A stretch of DNA of 64,000 bases, from NCBI GenBank assembly GCA_026214975.1, contig CM047808.1, positions 62,646,583-62,710,582 on the forward strand, in the 5' to 3' direction. The position numbers and the translations under genes were made by a program. This DNA comes from Gentiana macrophylla (taxonomy: Eukaryota > Streptophyta > Magnoliopsida > Gentianales > Gentianaceae). The notes below the pieces were generated by a model. That model made no database searches and was not told the origin of the DNA. It worked only from the letters and a program-made list of their open reading frames with translations. Below, piece after piece: positions 10,562 through 19,473 of this stretch. Each line of letters begins with the position of its first letter. The stretch's first letter is position 1.

Positions 10562-12347
10562 TGCTTTTGATTGTGTCAATCCTGCTTTTAACCTGTAAAT
10601 TCTCGGGAAAATCAGCAAATATATTTTTATTTCCTGCGATGTGTTCAACCTCAAAGCAGTATCTTGATAGCCACATCTGCCATCTAACAAGTCTTCCTTG
10701 TTTCTTATCACCTTTTATATTGGTATTTAGAAAATATATGATGTTTTTATTATCGGTACTAATTAGAAATCTAACAGGAGTGAGATAAGCACTAAACTTC
10801 TTAATTACTCGAATTACCGCTAGGTCTTCTTTTTCATTACTATGATAATTCTTCTCAGCGTTTTTAAAATTGCCAGAAGTATATCTAAAAATAAACTCTT
10901 GTTCAGAGTTCTTTGCTTTGAGGATTCCACCCCAAAATTCGTTTGATGCATCGGTTTCAATGATCAGTTTATCATCTGGTAAAGGATGATATAGCTTTGG
11001 AAAGCTGGTTAAGCTCTTTTTAATCTTTTTTACATAGGTTGTATCAACCTCTTTCCAATCCCAAAGGGTATTGTCTCTGGTTTTAACCTGTAAAGGTTTT
11101 TTTCATTTTAGCAAGTTTTGAAATATAACTTTCAGAATAAGTTAATATACCTAAAAACCTTTGCAGTTTTTTTTTGTCTTTGATCTTATCTGGAAATTTG
11201 TGTATATGTTCCAAAATATGATTTTGAGCACAATGAAGACCTTGATCTATTTCTAAACCTAGAAAATTAATCTTTGTTTTAAAGTGCTGTGTTTTTTTTA
11301 AGGATAAGATTATTCCTAACTCCTCGCATTTTTTGAGTACTATTGCAACGTGCATATAGTGCTCTTTTTCTGTGTTGCTGAAGATGAGTATGTCATCAAT
11401 ATAAACACATAAGAATTTCTCAAAAGATCTAAATGCATTTTGCATATGTCTTTGAAATATAGACGGCGCTTGTTTTAATCCAAATGGTAAAACATGCCAT
11501 TGATAGTGTCCTTGAGGACAGGTAAAAGCAGTTAACAATTGTGATTCTTCATCTAACAAAACCTGCCAGAATCCAGATTTACAATCAAAACTACTAAAGA
11601 TCTTCTTTCCTCTTATAAGAGTTAGAAGTTCATCTTTGTTAGGTAAATTATGACTATCACCTATTGTTGCTATATTCATAGCTTTATAGTTGACAACCAT
11701 TCACTTTTTTCCTCTTCTTTTCTCGGCTTCATTTTCTACAAGGAAGGCTGGAGACATGAGAGGTGATTTACTAGGCTTAATGATTTTTAAGTCTAATAGC
11801 TCTTGAATTTGTTTACCAAATTCTTCTCTGTCCAGAGGACTATAGATCATCGGTTTTACTTTGACTATAGATTTTGGATCTATGAGTTTTATAGTGACTT
11901 TCATCCATTTTCTAGACTTTATAGGGTCTATAGGATTTTCACTACAAACTTTTTGTAATAGATCATTAATCTTTTGAAACTTAGAGTTGTCTAGATTATA
12001 TTCTATTTCTGTTTTGAGTTCATGATCTAATTCATCCTCCTCTGTATTTTTAGATTCAGTTTCTGTATAATCCCCTCTCTAAACGTTGAATGTTGTGAGG
12101 ACTAATGTTGACAGCGGGTGTCATTGGTATTTTAGAATTCTTTTTCATGGATTCTTAAAAACCCTTATGTGTAATTTTCATTGCTTTTCTAATCTTGCCA
12201 ATAATCACAGGTTGATTATTGAGTGTTAGAATAATTTTATCGGTGAATTGTGTGAAAGGTTCGTACAATTGACATAAATTATTTACCAAGATTAGGTCGA
12301 CCCCAGTTTCTTGCTGGTAGATTGTAGGGATATGAAATATCTCTCCT

Positions 12348-12422
12348 TGTTAAAGGAAATAATGTTGCGCATTTACTAGAACCAATTGGTTTTAGTACAA
12401 CGGTAAGCGCTTGATCCTAACA
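12348..12422 (+). repeat. 5' LTR of the TRIM element
   Basis: This 75 bp repeat starts TGTTAAAGGAAATAATG and ends GATCCTAACA. It contains AACCAATTGGTTTT, a short inverted repeat. Confidence 0.92.
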
Positions 12423-12575
12423 TGGTATCGGAGTGGGAAGTCATGGGATCAAATCCTGGCTCCCTCAATTATATTGTCCAAGTGTTGGGCTTCTTTGTCT
12501 TGTTGGCCTAGTTTGGTCTTGTCTTTGTGTGCCTAGATGGCACAGCCTTGTTAGAGGCCCACACTTGAGGGGGCA

Positions 12576-12650
12576 TGTTAAAGGAAATAAAGTTGCGCAT
12601 TTACTAGCACCAATTGGTTTTAGTACAACGGTAAGCGCTTGATCCTAACA
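12576..12650 (+). repeat. 3' LTR of the TRIM element
   Basis: This 75 bp repeat is identical to the 5' LTR except at two positions (AATAAAG for AATAATG, and AGCACC for AGAACC). The low divergence points to a fairly recent insertion compared with the decay of the surrounding viral genes. Confidence 0.92.
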
Positions 12651-13135
12651 CTCCTGCAATCTTGATATTATGATTTTTACAAACCTTGGAGATTGTTATC
12701 CTTTCTCCGTTTGCAATCTTAACCTTTATTTTATTGGGAGTATTTTCCCAATGTTCGTCTGGTATAACAAATCTGCTGGCAGTGCAAAGACCTGCTCCTG
12801 TATCTACATAACAATGTAGATTAATTTGTTTAAATCCTTTGAACTTTAGTTGTCCTTTGATATAAATGGAATTTGGATTTGTAATGTTAGTCATTACTAA
12901 ATTGTTATCCAAATATTCAATGATATCTAGATTATTTGTAAAGCTAGTAATAGCAGCTGTTACAGAATTTCTGAACCATTGACTTTGCTTTGTAACATCA
13001 GTTGTTACGAAGTTCATATCCATGTTTTCACATGGCTTTTCAGGGATATTCAGATTACTCCGAATTCTCTGAATTATATCCTTCTGAAGAAAAGTCGCCA
13101 TTGCTGGTATTTTCCTTAAAGATATAAACTTCTAT

Positions 13136-14507
13136 TGACGAATCGTATCCATCTTCTATAGGATCAAATCCTAAATTATTCATTTCCTTAATAAGTTTTA
13201 TCTTTTAAGGATATTGTTGTTTATTAGGACATTCGTTAGCATAATGTCCTTCAATATTGCAGATCCAACATCTACAATCTTTGTTGCCTTTAGGACAAAA
13301 TTTTTGTCTATCAGATTTCTTTATCTGATTGTCTTTAGGTTTGAAATACTTTCCCGGTTTAAACCTTTTATACTTCTTTTTGTAGGAGTATTTTCTTTTG
13401 TATTTTTCTTTGAGTTTATTCTTCTTTTTAGAATAACTCTTTTTAGAATAACCTTCTTCTCTACACCCGTACGTGGGTAGATTTTCTGATATTTTCTTAC
13501 AGCAACGTTTATTGAATTTCTTCAACTGTTGATGTTTATCAGATGTTTCACATATCTTGTTAATTTCATTTTTAACAAGCTTTGAGGCAAGTCCAAAACT
13601 GAAATTAGCAGTTCCAGTTTTTAGATTCGTCCTCCAGAATTGTTGGGGTGTTGTTGGTCCTACAATATGAATTTATGAAAGCAATTCATCAATAAGACCT
13701 TTGTATTCTCTAGGAGGTAAATCGTAGAGATTTCTTTCATATTCTAGTATGTAAGCGTCAATTTGACAGATATCACATATCTGCATATTTCTAATCCTGA
13801 GTCTGGCTTTTTCTTGCATCTCTTTTGTATAGAGATTTCTTGACTCTATAGAACTTAAATTAGTTCATGTAAACATGTAATAAATGCTATCTATTACATC
13901 TTGAGCGACACCCATAGGAGTTTTGTTTGTAAACTCTATATTTTCGATGAAGTTTTTGACATTACCATTAGTTTTATGTTCTACAAGAAGTAAAACCTTT
14001 TTAGCAGAATTATAAGCTTCTTTATTAACTTGTATTACCAAGCTTAATTCTGTAGCCCATTCTTCAATTAGTTTGTATCTATTGATGTCTATATCGAGGT
14101 TTAAAACTCTTAAATCCGTTATTTTATCCCTAGTGTTAGTAGGAAGATTAAACGAATTAGGTCTATTACAAGTTTCTCCTTGATTAAAGGTATTGCTAGC
14201 TCTATCTCTGTTCATTCTGAACGTCTCTGTATATTCTTCGTCTGAAGATGAAGTAGTTTCTTCTTGTTCTGAGTGGTCTTCAGATGAGGAAGTATGGTCT
14301 TTTTGTTTTAAGACGTTCATGGTTTCTAGCCCAAGAATCTTTCTCAATTCTGGTATGTTTACCATTTCTTCTCCTATTTCTGGCTCATCGAGAGTCATAA
14401 GATAGATTACTTCATCTAATGGTGAAGTTTGTTTTCCATCTAGAATAATTTCATTCTTTTCTAGGTTGCCCCAGAAAAATAATTCTAGTTTTTTCACTAA
14501 TGCTCAT
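13136..14507 (-). pseudogene. Caulimovirid coat protein (V3)
   Basis: This is the capsid protein. Its ATG at 14507 overlaps the stop of the preceding ORF as ATGA, as also in the 29108 copy. V3 has one extra A in the following A-run, so the frame is broken at once; the main open part starts within a few codons (LELFFWGNLEKNEIILDG). An acidic Ser/Glu-rich stretch (SSSEDHSEQEETTSSSDEEY) follows, as is common at caulimovirid coat N-termini. There is a stop at 13865-13867 after YYMFT and a further stop near 13675. The basic tract and the CCHC knuckle CWICNIEGHYANEC follow (13205-13525). The end overlaps the pol start. Confidence 0.85.
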
Positions 14508-14824
14508 AGCTTTAGTATTTTAGGTTTTTGAGTCCAAGGCAAAGCATTAGAGTCTGTACAGGATCCTAATCCTTTATTTCCAACCATGAAGTTGGGATAA
14601 CTATACTTTCCATCAGATGGAAAAGTAGGTTCAAAAGATTTTTTATGAACAACAATTGCTCTTTCTTTTGAATCACTTATGATGTTGGCGGCGGTAAATT
14701 CTAAGTCTTTAACCGTGCATAAAGGATCATTTGTTTTTTGATGTAAGGCATCAAGTTTGTTTAAGATGAGCTTATTCTCTTCTATGAGTTGTTCTACCAT
14801 TTTTTCAATGTTGGCAATACTCAT
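14504..14824 (-). CDS. Caulimovirid virion-associated-like small protein (V3)
   Basis: This is an intact ORF of 106 codons between the small ORFs and coat. The N-terminal half (MSIANIEKMVEQLIEENKLI) has a heptad-like pattern of Ile/Leu with Glu/Lys, consistent with a short coiled coil. The C-terminal half is basic and Pro/Ser rich (KKSFEPTFPSDGKYSYPNF). Position and shape match ORF III, the virion-associated DNA-binding protein of caulimoviruses, which tetramerises by an N-terminal coiled coil. The start at 14824 is one base after the previous stop. Compared with the copy at 28820 it has 36 extra bases before QKPKIL. It is open, but whether it is expressed is unknown. Confidence 0.7.
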   Translation of the reverse strand: MSIANIEKMVEQLIEENKLILNKLDALHQKTNDPLCTVKDLEFTAANIISDSKERAIVVHKKSFEPTFPSDGKYSYPNFMVGNKGLGSCTDSNALPWTQKPKILKL

Positions 14825-14825
14825 T

Positions 14826-15056
14826 TTAAACGGATGGTGGTGCCGGCAATTTCTTATTACCAGAAATTTCCCTTAAATAGATTTCTTCGTGAAATCCACT
14901 CCTGTTTGCGAGAATCTGAACTCTTTTTTTTTTATGAAAAATAAGTCCTTCGCTTCTTAAGGTATCACAGGTTACTAGTGCCGTAATAGGTCTAACTCTT
15001 AAAGGTTTTGTTTCTTTAAGAATTTTTTCTTTTTTAAAGATTGAATCCTTATCCAT
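14826..15056 (-). CDS. Caulimovirid small ORF c, unknown function (V3)
   Basis: This intact ORF of 76 codons starts at MDKDSIFKKEKIL, one base after the stop of ORF b; an upstream in-frame ATG at 15083 would overlap ORF b and is less likely. It contains ILANRSGFHEEIYLREIS, which resembles the segment LLSKRSRFQKDIYLIEIS of ORF b and REVDFKKIS of ORF a. I do not recognise it. It appears to be one of three diverged copies of one module placed where caulimoviruses have ORF II. Confidence 0.6.
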   Translation of the reverse strand: MDKDSIFKKEKILKETKPLRVRPITALVTCDTLRSEGLIFHKKKRVQILANRSGFHEEIYLREISGNKKLPAPPSV

Positions 15057-15057
15057 T

Positions 15058-15321
15058 TTATTTGAATTGATATCTTGATTCAAAATAAAATGCTTGCTTT
15101 AAAAATTGTGATATCTTTAACGGTTTTCGAGATATTTCTATTAAATAAATATCTTTCTGGAATCTACTTCTTTTACTAAGAAGTTCAATTCTTTTGTTCG
15201 CCCCAAGTATTTGATAACACATGGGTTTTTTCCCAAGAACCCAAGTATCTTCCTTGGTTTCCATTATTCTTTTAAAGAATAATTCTTCTTTAAAGGTAGA
15301 GAAATTTTTAATGGTTTCCAT
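15058..15321 (-). CDS. Caulimovirid small ORF b, unknown function (V3)
   Basis: This intact ORF of 87 codons begins METIKNFSTFKEELFF directly after the stop of ORF a (TAAATG). It contains a second Met within METKEDTWVLGKKP, a segment that repeats the start of ORF a (MDTKENAWVRKKS). The C-terminal part carries RSRFQKDIYLIEISRKPLK and ends in aromatic-rich FYFESRYQFK. At DNA level, ORF a plus the start of ORF b looks like an earlier duplicate of the rest of ORF b. The function is unknown. Confidence 0.6.
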   Translation of the reverse strand: METIKNFSTFKEELFFKRIMETKEDTWVLGKKPMCYQILGANKRIELLSKRSRFQKDIYLIEISRKPLKISQFLKQAFYFESRYQFK

Positions 15322-15453
15322 TTATTTCTCTTTTGTTGATATCTTTTTGAAATCTACTTCTCTTACTAAGGATTTGAATCCTTTTGTAATCCAAAGTTCT
15401 TGAGAACGGCTTGGACTTTTCTTACGAACCCAAGCATTTTCCTTGGTGTCCAT
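15322..15453 (-). CDS. Caulimovirid small ORF a, 43 residues (V3)
   Basis: This small ORF starts at the ATG that directly follows the movement-protein stop (TAAATG) and ends directly at the start of ORF b. It begins MDTKENAWVRKKS and ends REVDFKKISTKEK. It is too short to be found by length but is supported by its abutting start and stop and by similar copies at 4554 and 28381. The function is unknown. Confidence 0.55.
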   Translation of the reverse strand: MDTKENAWVRKKSPSRSQELWITKGFKSLVREVDFKKISTKEK

Positions 15454-15465
15454 TTATCCACAAAA

Positions 15466-17184
15466 GCAGCAAGAAACTGGGGTCGACCTAATCTTGGGAA
15501 ATAATTTCTGTCAATTGTACGAACCTTTCACACAATTCACCGATAGAATTATTCTAACACTCAATAATCAACCTGTGATTATTGGCAAGATTAGAAAAGC
15601 AATGGAAATTGCACATAAGGGATTTTTAGAATCCATGAAAAAGAATTATACAATACCAATGACACCCGCTGTCAACATTAGTCCTCACAACATTCAACGT
15701 TTAGAGGGGGGATTATACAGAAACTGAATCTGAAAATGCAGAGGAGCATGAATTAGATCATGAACTCAAAACAGAAATAGAATCTTATCTAGACAACTCT
15801 AAGTTTCAAAATATTAATGATCTATTACAAAAAGTTTGTAGTGAAAATCCTATAGACCCTATAAAGTCTAAAAAATGGATGAAAGCCACTATAAAACTCA
15901 TAGATCCAAAAACTATTGTCAAAGTAAAACCGATGATCTATAGTCCTCTGGACAGAGAAGAATTTGGTAAAAAAAATTCAAGAGCTATTAGACTTAAAAA
16001 TCATTAAGCCTAGTAAATCACCTCACATGTCTCCAACCTTCCGTGTAGAAAATGAAGCCGAGAAAAGAAGAGGAAAAAAGAGAATGGTTGTAAACTATAA
16101 AGCTATGAATATAGCAACAATAGGTGATAGTCATAATCTACCTAACAAAGATGATCTTCTAACTCTTATAAGAGGAAAGAAGATCTTTAGTAGTTTTGAT
16201 TGTAAATCTGGATTCTGGCAGGTTTTGTTAGATGAAGAATCACAATTGTTAACTGCTTTTACCTGTCTTGAAGGACACTATCAATGGCTAAAACAAGCGC
16301 CATCTATATTTCAAAACATATGCAAAATGCATTTAGATCTTTTGAGAAATTCTTATGTGTTTATATTGATGACATACTCGTCTTCAGCAACACAGGAAAA
16401 AGGGCACTATATGCACGTTGCAATTGTACTCAAAAAATTCGAGGAGTTATGAATAATCTTATTCTTAAAAAATACACAGCTCTTTAAAACAAAGATTAAT
16501 TTTCTAGGTTTAGAAATAGATCAAGGTCTTCATTGTCCTGAAAATCATATTTTGGAACATATACACAAATTTCCAGATAAGATCGAAGACAAAAAAACAA
16601 CTGCAAAGGTTTTTAGGTATATTAACTTATTCTGAAATTTATATTCCAAAACTTATTGAAATGAGAAAACCTTTACAGGTTAAACTCAAAGACAATACCC
16701 TTTGGGATTGGAAAGTGGTTGATACAACCTATGTAAAAAAGATTTAAAAAGAGCTTAACCAGCTTTCAAAAATCTATATCATCCTTTACCAGATGATAAA
16801 CTGATCATTGAAACTGATGCATCAGACGAATTTTGGGATGGAATCCTCAAACCAAAGAACTCTGCTCAAGAGTTGATTTGTAGACATACTTCTGGCAGTT
16901 TTAAAAACTCCGAGAAGAATTATCATGGTAATGAAAAAGAATACCTAGCGGTAATTCGAGTAATTAAGAAGTTTAGTGCTTATCTCACTCCTGTTAGATT
17001 TCTAATTAGGACCGGTAATAAAAACTTCACATATTTTCTAAATGCCAATATAAAAGGTGATAACAAACAATGAAGACTTGTTAGATGGTAGATGTGGCTA
17101 TCAAGATACTGCATTGAGGTTGAACACATCGTAGGAAATAAAAATATATTTGCTGATTTTCTAACCCGAGAATTTACAGGTTAA
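15466..17184 (+). pseudogene. Caulimovirid pol, from mid protease to RNase H (V4)
   Basis: The protease second lobe is visible (GVDLILGNNFCQLYE), but the DTG active site is absent, being beyond the junction. The frame changes after NIQRLEGGLYRN, at the place shared with V1 and V3. RT is open from 15964 to about 16300 (VENEAEKRRGKKRMVVNYK, FSSFDCKSGFWQV), loses about 18 bases around the PFG motif and shifts frame before VYIDDILVFSNT. RNase H shows ETDASDEFWDG and VEHIVGNKN. Stops also occur near 16747 and 17070. The end is TREFTG plus stop at 17182. Confidence 0.85.
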
Positions 17185-17210
17185 AAGCAGGATTGACCCA
17201 ATCAAAAGCA

Positions 17211-18560
17211 ATGGAAGAGTTGCAAAAATTAAAGTTGCAAGAAGCAACAATGGACTTAGAAGTAAAAGTTCTAAGGTATCGTATAAGCCTATTGGAAAAT
17301 TCCGATAAGCAACAAAATGAAATTGATATTCCTTGCACTAGCAATAGTAGCAAAATATCAACTATTCCGGGTCAAATGGTAACCGGTAAAGAATAATCAA
17401 ATCCGTTGATTCCTAGCATCTTGGAAAAAGATGTAAATGATGTACAAACATCAACAACATTGGTTAAACCCTCTGATTTAATCACTGGATTTAGACCCAA
17501 TACAAAGGATATTCAAAGTCCTAATAAATCTGAAGGTCACACTTCAGTATCAACACCAGTTGATTCGGTCATTGCACGACCAAAATATTATTATGTGGTT
17601 TTTAATGGACCCTATGCAGGTATATACACCGTATGGGAAGCTGCAAAACATGTACTTGAAGGAATTTCAAGAGTGCAACATAAAAGATATAATACACTCA
17701 CTGAAGCAAAAGTTGCAGGAGATATCTTTGCACAAGAAAACTTGACAACACCTCCTAAGTTGATGTCAGGCGCAGATTGCTTGAAGGCAACCTTCAAGGA
17801 AATTCTACGAAAATAAAAGAATCCTACACAAATGGTTTCACTCGGAAGAATCTCAATCACTAAACCAGTTCAGAAACAACAACAGTTTACACTGACTGAA
17901 GAATGGTTTAAAGAACTTTTCAAGCATGCTAGAAGAGCAAGTGAAGATCATTTTCTAAAAAAAAAAGTTTTTCACAACCGATAGACAGGATTTAAGTCTA
18001 TACAACTTCATCGAAGGGGCTGAACCTAGTCTAGTCAATGAAGTATTCAGATATGGGATGGCACATCTAATTTATCCCAGCAAAAACCTTCTGGAGATAG
18101 GTTCTTTACCAGAAGCCATCAAGAAGGCCATCAAGACCTTCAAGACTAAAGTCATAAAAGAAGCAGATCGACTGATCTTCCTCAAAGTCACCAGTACTTT
18201 ACCAGTCTGGAAAAATGGTATGTTTGAACCACCATATCATTTAATTGAAATTGGAATATCGAAAGAAAAACTTGAGTATACCTTTAGAAGATATTACTGA
18301 TGATATTGGAAGAATTAATATTCAACGATTTGGTCAATTAGTTGATCAATTATTAAAGATACGTGACGATTCACTTATCAAAGTTAATTATCAAGATCAT
18401 CATACCTTGGTAATTTCTAAAACATTGAAGCAAATTACTACTGAAGATGTAAGATCTCTGCTTCAATATGAAAGAGCGTTTCGAAACGGACACGTTATGC
18501 CAATTCATAACAAGGAATATGTTCCATATTAAAGAAAGCCTTTGAAAAGGTAAAAACTGA
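17211..18560 (+). pseudogene. Caulimovirid ORF VI transactivator/viroplasmin (V4)
   Basis: The start MEELQKLKLQEATMDLEVKV at 17211 is followed by a stop near 17394. The viroplasmin domain VVFNGPYAGIYTVWEAAK is open in 17406-17816, then there is a stop after EILRK and frameshifts near 17960 (A-run) and 18280, where about 15 bases are missing relative to V2. The usual stop TAG reads GAG here. The sequence is otherwise close to V2. Confidence 0.85.
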
Positions 18561-19466
18561 GTATCTATGCAAATATTCCAATAAAAAGATACAACAAACA
18601 ACTGTTATTGATCAAGATCATAATACTGGATCAACATCTGCATATGAAGACGAACCGTCAACACCAATGTCAGAAAAATCCACGTCAGACACTACATCAG
18701 CAGTAGTGGATAATATGTAAGCACTTAGGTCAGGTGCAATAATATAAAGTCATTGGACAAGAAATTCTCGGTGGAGAATAAAGTAAAAGCAAAAGAAGAA
18801 AAAGTTTTCCGGCCAACAAGCATAAACGACAAACACATTTAAACTTTTATCTTTCCTTTTACGTCAGCAATGAAGAATATAAACAAATATTCGCTTATGA
18901 ATTATTCGGATCCTTCCTTCATTCATCTATAAAATGAGGAAGTTCTTGCATTTGTAAGATATCTTTTTTCTGCATATCACAAATTGTATCCTTTTCATAT
19001 TTTTAGCTTTACCTAAGAATCATGTGTGAGTAGTCCTCTCCTATAATGGGGAAGGTAACACCATCATAAATATGTATTAGTTTCCAGTGTGTATGTAAAT
19101 ATGTTTGTTTTGAATAAAATTTGTCTTTACAAATCCAATTTCTACATATCCCATGAATCCATTGTTTTGAGAACCTGGAGTAGCTTATACGTCATCGGAA
19201 GAGTACCGCTCGGCGGAAGGCCATAGGGAAAGTGTCCACCGGCGTTGCTATCGGTGCGGGAGCAGGGGAAATCCAGGGGATATGATGAATGAGGAATTGT
19301 TCAGATAAAATTTAGACGATTCAAAAGTAATTATCATATGCATGGAAGGAAGCGATACATTTGATGGTGCCATCTTCAATATAGAATTTAAAAAACCAAA
19401 GGTACACCCTTTATCATTTCCGCATAACACGCATAAAAATTTGGGACAAAAACCCCATGAAAAACT
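18561..19466 (+). promoter_or_regulatory. Caulimovirid promoter and leader (V4)
   Basis: This is the third copy of the viral intergenic region. It has the TATA box CTATAAAA at 18927-18934, poly(A) signal AATAAA at 19113-19118, and several GTCAG/ACGTCAG motifs (18655-18740) with point changes relative to V2. It ends at the primer site, which is split by the Athila insertion. Confidence 0.78.
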
Positions 19467-19473
19467 TGGTATC
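19467..19473 (+). promoter_or_regulatory. Viral primer site cut by Athila insertion (V4)
   Basis: Only TGGTATC of the tRNA-Met primer site remains left of the LTR. The last five bases, GTATC, are the target duplication; GTATT follows the 3' LTR at 27309-27313 and leads into GGAGCCTTG, the rest of the site. Confidence 0.9.

Larger units (their letters stand above)
12348..12650 (+). mobile_element. TRIM/SMART-like miniature LTR retrotransposon, 303 bp
   Basis: A tiny LTR element is inserted in the V3 protease. It has two 75 bp direct repeats (12348-12422 and 12576-12650) with TG...CA ends, differing at two positions. The first is followed at once by a tRNA-Met-like primer site TGGTATCGGAGTGG, and the second is preceded by a purine tract TTGAGGGGGCA. 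A perfect 5 bp target duplication CTCCT flanks it (12343-12347 and 12651-12655). The matching site in V1 near 3310 reads straight through with a single CTCCT. There is no coding capacity, so it must have been mobilised in trans. The short ORFs read across it are spurious. Confidence 0.93.
10589..13101 (-). pseudogene. Caulimovirid pol: protease, RT and RNase H (V3)
   Basis: This is the most complete pol copy, read from ATG 13101 (MATFLQKDII) to the stop after TREFTG near 10590. The protease motif is LHCYVDTGAGLCTAS. The domain is interrupted by the TRIM element at 12348-12650. The frame changes after NIQRLERGLYRN near 12080, as in the other copies. RT follows with a stop replacing the Arg codon after RRGKK near 11700. 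The palm is clear: FSSFDCKSGFWQV, LPFGLKQAPSIFQ and the catalytic FLCVYIDDILIFS. An extra A in a run near 11100 shifts frame before RNase H (10600-11080), where ETDASNEF-like and VEHIAGNKN motifs are seen. It is non-functional. Confidence 0.88.
8001..15465 (-). mobile_element. Endogenous caulimovirid segment V3 (near-complete genome)
   Basis: This is the longest viral segment, about 7.16 kb after removing the TRIM insertion and its target duplication. On the minus strand it runs from the last codons of the movement protein at 15465, through three small ORFs, the virion-associated-like ORF, coat, pol and ORF VI, then promoter, leader and primer site, to about codon 88 of the movement protein at 8001. 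It is thus circularly permuted and lacks only about 0.75 kb of the movement gene, which gives an inferred genome of about 7.9 kb. Both ends are inversion junctions. Confidence 0.9.
15466..19473 (+). mobile_element. Endogenous caulimovirid segment V4, left part
   Basis: This plus-strand viral segment starts in mid protease and runs through RT, RNase H, ORF VI, promoter and leader to the seventh base of the tRNA-Met primer site, where the Athila-like element is inserted. It resumes at 27309. The left end at about 15465 is an inversion junction with V3 in which the movement-protein end meets the protease at a short AGCAAG/AAAGC overlap. Confidence 0.9.

Noticed and set aside
12433..12642. Protein of 69 residues across the TRIM element
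   Set aside because: It starts in the primer site region and ends in the second LTR. It has no family features and TRIM elements are non-coding.
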